The notes under the pieces are model-generated. The model ran no database searches. It was not told the origin of the DNA and saw only the letters and a program-made list of their open reading frames with translations. A program made the position numbers and the translations under genes. Below, in pieces: positions 5,857-8,459 of a stretch of DNA of 8,459 nucleotides. How positions within the stretch are numbered: the stretch's first letter is position 1; every line of letters begins with the position of its first letter. This DNA comes from Actinomycetota bacterium (GTDB taxonomy: Bacteria > Actinomycetota > Actinomycetes > Nanopelagicales > Nanopelagicaceae): positions 1 through 8,459 of the forward strand of contig SXMA01000085.1 of the NCBI GenBank assembly GCA_005777515.1, in the 5' to 3' direction.

Positions 5857-7074
5857 AGCAGAGCGCATGGGCAGAAGCTTTGCCTGACTCTCTGCGTATT
5901 CTCGTTCCGGATCAGATCCAGCAACAATTCCACATCCAGCATAGATTCGAATCGACTTACCATCACTTGTAATCTGACCACAACGCAGCGCAAGTGCTAA
6001 CTCACCATCGCCCTTGCTATCTATCCAGCCAACAGGACCTGCATAACGACCGCGTGAAATACCCTCGATTTCATCAATTGCTTTCTTTGCTAGATCCCTT
6101 GGAGTTCCACAGACGGCAGCTGATGGATGTAGTCTGGAAGCTAGATCAAAAATATCTGCTGGATTTGCTGAATCAGATAAGACCGCTGTTACATCGGTGG
6201 CAAGATGCATGACATTAGATAGGTGCAGAACAAATGGAGTTTCAGGAACATTAGTAGAGCGGCATAAAGGACCTAGCGCATCAGCAACTGATTGAACTGC
6301 ATATTCATGCTCTTCCAAATCCTTTGATGATCTAGCAAGAGAGCCAGCAAGAGCTAAATCCCTTTCGTCATCACCAGTTTTTCGAATCGTTCCAGCTAAG
6401 ACCCTCGAGGTTATTAGAGATTTACTTAAACGAACCAATAACTCTGGAGTTGCGCCAACTAAACCGCTATTGGAATAAACCCAGGTTGAGGGATATTCCT
6501 TGGCTAGCAGCCTTAATAGCCTTCGAACATCAATTCTCTCTTCACTCTTTCCGGTTAAGAATCGAGCTAGTACGACTTTATCTAGCTTTGCATCTCTAAT
6601 CTTTCCAATAGCAAGTGCTACTCGCTCTCGCCAGATATCTCCATTACTTCCGCTCCAAGAGACATTTAATGGCCTAGCTAGATCCTCACATCTTTCAAGC
6701 TTTGGCTGGGAACCATCACCAATCCAAGTAATCCAAGATTTGCCATTTGATTGGCCAACAACAACTTTAGGAATAATCAAAATGGAATCTTCTGCTTCAT
6801 CAAACGAAAAAGAGGTAAAGAGAATTGGTCCACTGCCTGAACTATGGGCATTATTGGCAATATCTAAGGTACTTATCTCAGATCGCCACCACGAGCGAGC
6901 CTGCTCAAAACGGTTTGGCCCCTTAACAATGTGGGATTTATAAACGCCAAAACCAATTACGCCATCCCCGCCTCTAACCCAAGAGGTTATTTGTTCATCC
7001 TTAATATCTGCAATTGCGATATCAAGAAGCTCGGGGTGTTCACCAAGTAGCTCGGTGGTTGCAGAGATAGGCAT
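5842..7074 (-). CDS. menF: Isochorismate synthase (MenF)
   Basis: MenF isomerises chorismate to isochorismate, feeding MenD. It belongs to the chorismate-utilising (EntC/MenF/TrpE) family. The 410-residue product has a poorly conserved N-terminal part and a clear catalytic half. That half contains the general-base Lys166 in L-D-K-V-V-L-A-R, G-A-T-P-E211-L-L-V with the likely general acid, the Glu-rich D-L-E-E-H-E-Y (252-258) metal region, L-H-P-S-A-A-V-C-G-T-P (315-325), S-R-G-R-Y-A-G-P-V-G-W (340-350), and Y-A-G-C-G-I-V-A-G-S-D-P-E-R-E-Y (378-393). The Lys base marks an isochorismate-type enzyme and not an anthranilate synthase. The pathway neighbours point to MenF, although a siderophore EntC or salicylate synthase would look similar. 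The ATG at 7074 has GGAG 4 nt upstream. The frame stays open further upstream, but I see no usable start codon there. It is a single gene, divergent from menG and convergent with menD. Confidence 0.94.
   Translation of the reverse strand: MPISATTELLGEHPELLDIAIADIKDEQITSWVRGGDGVIGFGVYKSHIVKGPNRFEQARSWWRSEISTLDIANNAHSSGSGPILFTSFSFDEAEDSILIIPKVVVGQSNGKSWITWIGDGSQPKLERCEDLARPLNVSWSGSNGDIWRERVALAIGKIRDAKLDKVVLARFLTGKSEERIDVRRLLRLLAKEYPSTWVYSNSGLVGATPELLVRLSKSLITSRVLAGTIRKTGDDERDLALAGSLARSSKDLEEHEYAVQSVADALGPLCRSTNVPETPFVLHLSNVMHLATDVTAVLSDSANPADIFDLASRLHPSAAVCGTPRDLAKKAIDEIEGISRGRYAGPVGWIDSKGDGELALALRCGQITSDGKSIRIYAGCGIVAGSDPEREYAESQAKLLPMRSALEKH
5858..5895. terminator. Weak candidate hairpin just after menD, inside the end of menF
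   Basis: An outer stem (gcagag 5858-5863 with ctctgc 5890-5895) encloses an inner hairpin (5870-5884: GGCAGA / TTTGCC with one G-U pair and a 3-nt loop). It begins 2 bp after the menD stop, where a terminator would be expected. There is no T-tract after it on either strand. The bases are also menF codons, so the symmetry may be chance. Confidence 0.2.
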
Positions 7075-7098
7075 TGGGCTCCATTCAACTTGTGGAGT

Positions 7099-7105
7099 TA
7101 GCCTA
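7099..7105. promoter_or_regulatory. Candidate two-way -10 heptamer TAGCCTA between menF and menG
   Basis: The 51-bp spacer between the menF ATG (7074) and the menG GTG (7126) contains TAGCCTA almost at its centre, with 24 bp to the left and 20 bp to the right. It reads TAGCCT on the plus strand and TAGGCT on the minus strand, both of the TANNNT form. Transcription from it would give leaders of roughly 15-18 nt to both genes, long enough to hold the GGAG before menF and the AGAG/AGG-like bases before menG. No convincing -35 is visible on either side. Confidence 0.35.
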
Positions 7106-7125
7106 GCGGTAGAGATGATAGGTAA

Positions 7126-7821
7126 GTGAGTCGAGCAGATTTGGGTAAAGATCCAGAAGAAGTTGCCGCCATGTTTGATGGGGTGGCTCGCCGCTATGAC
7201 TTATTTAACGATTTACTTAGCCTGGGCGCTACCAAAAGATGGCGAAGAAGTGTGCAGAAAATAATTAATCCAAAACCAGGGATGAAAATTCTTGATATTG
7301 CAGCAGGCCCTGGTTCATCTAGTGAAGGCTTACACAAGGCGGGAGCAGATGTTACTTCTCTAGACTTTTCAAAGGGAATGTTAGATCAGGGAAGAAAGGT
7401 TCGCCCCTACTTAAACTTTGTCCAAGGCGATGCACTCAATCTTTCCTTTAAGGAAAATACCTTTGATCTGACAACAAATTCTTTTGGTTTAAGAAATACC
7501 CAAGATTATAAAAGAGCTTTAAGTGAGGCGCTAAGAGTTACTAAACCTGGCGGAAGAATTGTTATCGTAGAGTTCTCAACTCCCACCTTTAAAGCATTTC
7601 GAATTCTTTATATGAATTACTTAATGAAAGCCTTGCCAAAATTATCTAGATCAGGATCATCAAATCCTGCTGCATATGGCTATCTTGCAGAATCAATCCG
7701 TGCCTGGCCCAAGCAGGAGGAGCTAGCAAGGGATATGGAGGCGGTGGGCTGGAAAAATTCATCATGGATTAACCTCACAGGGGGAGTTGTGGCAGTTCAC
7801 ACAGCCTTTAAGGGCTCCTAG
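7126..7821 (+). CDS. menG: Demethylmenaquinone methyltransferase (MenG/UbiE)
   Basis: MenG is the SAM-dependent C-methyltransferase that turns demethylmenaquinol into menaquinol, the last core step of the pathway. The 231-residue protein opens with an actinobacterial MenG signature (S-R-A-D-L-G-K-D-P near 2-10, M-F-D-G-V-A-R-R-Y-D at 16-25). It then shows the SAM-binding motif I L-D-I-A-A-G-P-G (56-63), acidic Asp80 at the end of strand 2, G-D-A-L-N-L-S-F (101-108) and N-S-F-G-L-R-N (118-124). Further on come R-V-T-K-P-G-G-R (137-144), Y-L-A-E-S-I-R-A-W-P (186-195) and N-L-T-G-G-V-V-A-V-H (216-225). The length is normal. The start is GTG at 7126, because the signature begins right there. AGG lies only 3 nt upstream, a poor Shine-Dalgarno spacing. 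nuoA follows after 40 bp on the same strand. Confidence 0.96.
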   Translation: MSRADLGKDPEEVAAMFDGVARRYDLFNDLLSLGATKRWRRSVQKIINPKPGMKILDIAAGPGSSSEGLHKAGADVTSLDFSKGMLDQGRKVRPYLNFVQGDALNLSFKENTFDLTTNSFGLRNTQDYKRALSEALRVTKPGGRIVIVEFSTPTFKAFRILYMNYLMKALPKLSRSGSSNPAAYGYLAESIRAWPKQEELARDMEAVGWKNSSWINLTGGVVAVHTAFKGS

Positions 7822-7835
7822 ATTTCTCTGAATTT

Positions 7836-7851
7836 CTAAGGCTCGCCTAAG
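7836..7851. repeat. Short imperfect inverted repeat upstream of nuoA
   Basis: CTAAGGC (7836-7842) and GCCTAAG (7845-7851) form a 7-bp inverted repeat with one mismatch and a 2-bp centre. It lies in the 40-bp spacer between menG and nuoA and overlaps the first bases of the candidate nuoA -10. It could be an operator half-site pair. The centre is too tight for a good terminator hairpin and no T-tract follows. Confidence 0.3.
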
Positions 7852-7853
7852 AT
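7848..7853 (+). promoter_or_regulatory. Candidate -10 element (TAAGAT) for the nuo operon
   Basis: TAAGAT fits TANNNT and ends 8 nt before the nuoA GTG. Transcription would therefore begin at or within a base or two of the start codon. nuoA has no Shine-Dalgarno, which agrees with a leaderless transcript. No clear -35 is seen. Read-through from menG is an alternative. Confidence 0.4.
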
Positions 7854-7861
7854 TTGGCGTT

Positions 7862-8224
7862 GTGAGCAACCCATATCTACCAATCATCGTAATCGGAGCG
7901 ATTGGATTTGGATTCGCCATTTTTTCAGTAGTTGCCGGAGCTCTAACCGGGCCTAAGCGATATAACAGAGCAAAGCTAGATGCTTATGAATGTGGAATAG
8001 AGCCAAGCCCCCAAGCTCAAGGCGGCGGACGCTTTCCGGTCAAATACTTTTTAACTGCAATGCTTTTTATTATCTTTGATATTGAAATTGTTTTCCTCTA
8101 TCCCTGGGCGGTTGCTTATGATCAACTAGCTTTATTTGGACTTATTGAGATGGTTATCTTTATTGCAACTGTATTTGTGGCCTATACCTATGTCTGGCGC
8201 CGTGGCGGATTGGAATGGGATTAA
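7862..8224 (+). CDS. nuoA: NADH-quinone oxidoreductase subunit A (NuoA)
   Basis: NuoA is a small membrane subunit of respiratory complex I, at the junction between the membrane arm and the quinone-reducing arm. The 120-residue protein has three hydrophobic helices (about 7-28, 62-81 and 89-111). Family marks include the loop Y-E-C-G (42-45), in which the Cys is conserved, then R-F-P-V-K-Y-F (57-63) and F-D73-I-E75-I-V-F-L-Y-P-W (72-82) with the conserved membrane acidic residues. It ends G-G-L-E-W (115-119). The start is GTG at 7862, which gives a normal N-terminus directly before helix 1. nuoB follows after 4 bp, so this is the head of a nuo operon continuing past the window. Complex I reduces menaquinone in such bacteria, which links it functionally to the men genes beside it. 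Confidence 0.96.
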   Translation: MSNPYLPIIVIGAIGFGFAIFSVVAGALTGPKRYNRAKLDAYECGIEPSPQAQGGGRFPVKYFLTAMLFIIFDIEIVFLYPWAVAYDQLALFGLIEMVIFIATVFVAYTYVWRRGGLEWD

Positions 8225-8228
8225 GAAA

Positions 8229-8459
8229 ATGGGCTTAGAAGAGAAATTACCTTCCGGTTTTCTACTCACAACTGTAGAAAAACTAGCCGGCTACATGCGC
8301 AAGAACTCACTCTGGCCTGCAACTTTTGGTCTTGCTTGCTGCGCTATTGAGATGATGGCAATCGGCTCTGCCGGTAAATATGACATCTCTCGATTTGGCA
8401 TGGAAGTTTTCCGCGCTTCACCAAGACAGGCAGACTTAATGATTGTGGCTGGTCGAGTA
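8229..8459 (+). CDS. nuoB: NADH-quinone oxidoreductase subunit B (NuoB), N-terminal part (3' end outside window)
   Basis: The frame starts at ATG 8229, 4 bp after the nuoA stop, and is open to the window edge (77 residues). NuoB is the peripheral-arm subunit that binds the terminal iron-sulphur cluster N2 next to the quinone site. Visible marks are [17 protein letters not shown] (27-43) with the tandem Cys37-Cys38 that ligate N2. They are followed by [19 protein letters not shown] (51-69), highly conserved across complex I. The remaining two cluster cysteines lie beyond the window. The Shine-Dalgarno is weak, and translation is probably coupled to nuoA. Confidence 0.95.
   Translation, partial: MGLEEKLPSGFLLTTVEKLAGYMRKNSLWPATFGLACCAIEMMAIGSAGKYDISRFGMEVFRASPRQADLMIVAGRV

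Noticed and set aside
6500..6943. 147-residue open frame on the plus strand opposite menF
   Set aside because: It is antisense to the well-supported menF catalytic region, its Ser/Leu-rich product has no recognisable domain, and it has no start signal.
1..8459. Mobile elements, CRISPR arrays, tRNA/rRNA genes, riboswitches, defence or biosynthetic novelty
   Set aside because: No repeats of array type, transposase, integrase or terminal repeats, no tRNA-like folds noticed, and every long open frame is explained by a known housekeeping family. I do not claim a new system here.

Overview
The window looks like chromosomal housekeeping DNA from a small-genome, A+T-rich actinobacterium. The Men proteins have actinobacterial-style sequences; for example, MenG opens with an SRAxLxKDPxxVAxMFDGVARxYD-like block, and MenC and MenE are short, in the actinobacterial manner. 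Base composition, however, is much more A+T-rich than in typical actinobacteria. Genes are packed almost without spacers. This combination fits the freshwater Nanopelagicales (acI) group, but that placement is an inference from style and not a proven identification.

Layout, left to right. (1) The C-terminal end of a GNAT acetyltransferase (+), cut by the window edge. (2) A leftward run menE > menA > small PLDc_N-type membrane protein, whose last codons overlap the GNAT gene tail to tail. (3) A rightward run menB > menC > menD, starting almost back to back with menE. (4) menF alone on the minus strand, overlapping menD tail to tail. (5) menG (+), divergent from menF across 51 bp. (6) nuoA and the start of nuoB (+), the beginning of a respiratory complex I operon. 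No stretch longer than about 50 bp lacks a gene. I see no tRNA, rRNA, CRISPR array, insertion sequence or phage gene.

Together the genes encode most of the classical o-succinylbenzoate route to menaquinone. MenF makes isochorismate from chorismate and MenD adds a 2-oxoglutarate-derived unit. MenC makes o-succinylbenzoate, MenE activates it to the CoA ester and MenB closes the naphthoquinone ring. MenA prenylates the product and MenG methylates it. NuoA and NuoB belong to the NADH dehydrogenase that reduces this quinone, so quinone synthesis and its main reductase sit side by side. MenH and a DHNA-CoA thioesterase are not in the window.

I found no previously undescribed system. The features most worth a second look are regulatory. 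Both divergent men gene pairs (menE/menB and menF/menG) have a TANNNTA heptamer near the middle of their tiny spacers, which reads as a TANNNT -10 element on both strands. Several starts lack a Shine-Dalgarno sequence but have TANNNT 6-9 nt upstream, as expected for leaderless mRNAs. In addition, MenB is the bicarbonate-dependent (type I, Gly) form and not the Asp form known from Mycobacterium.
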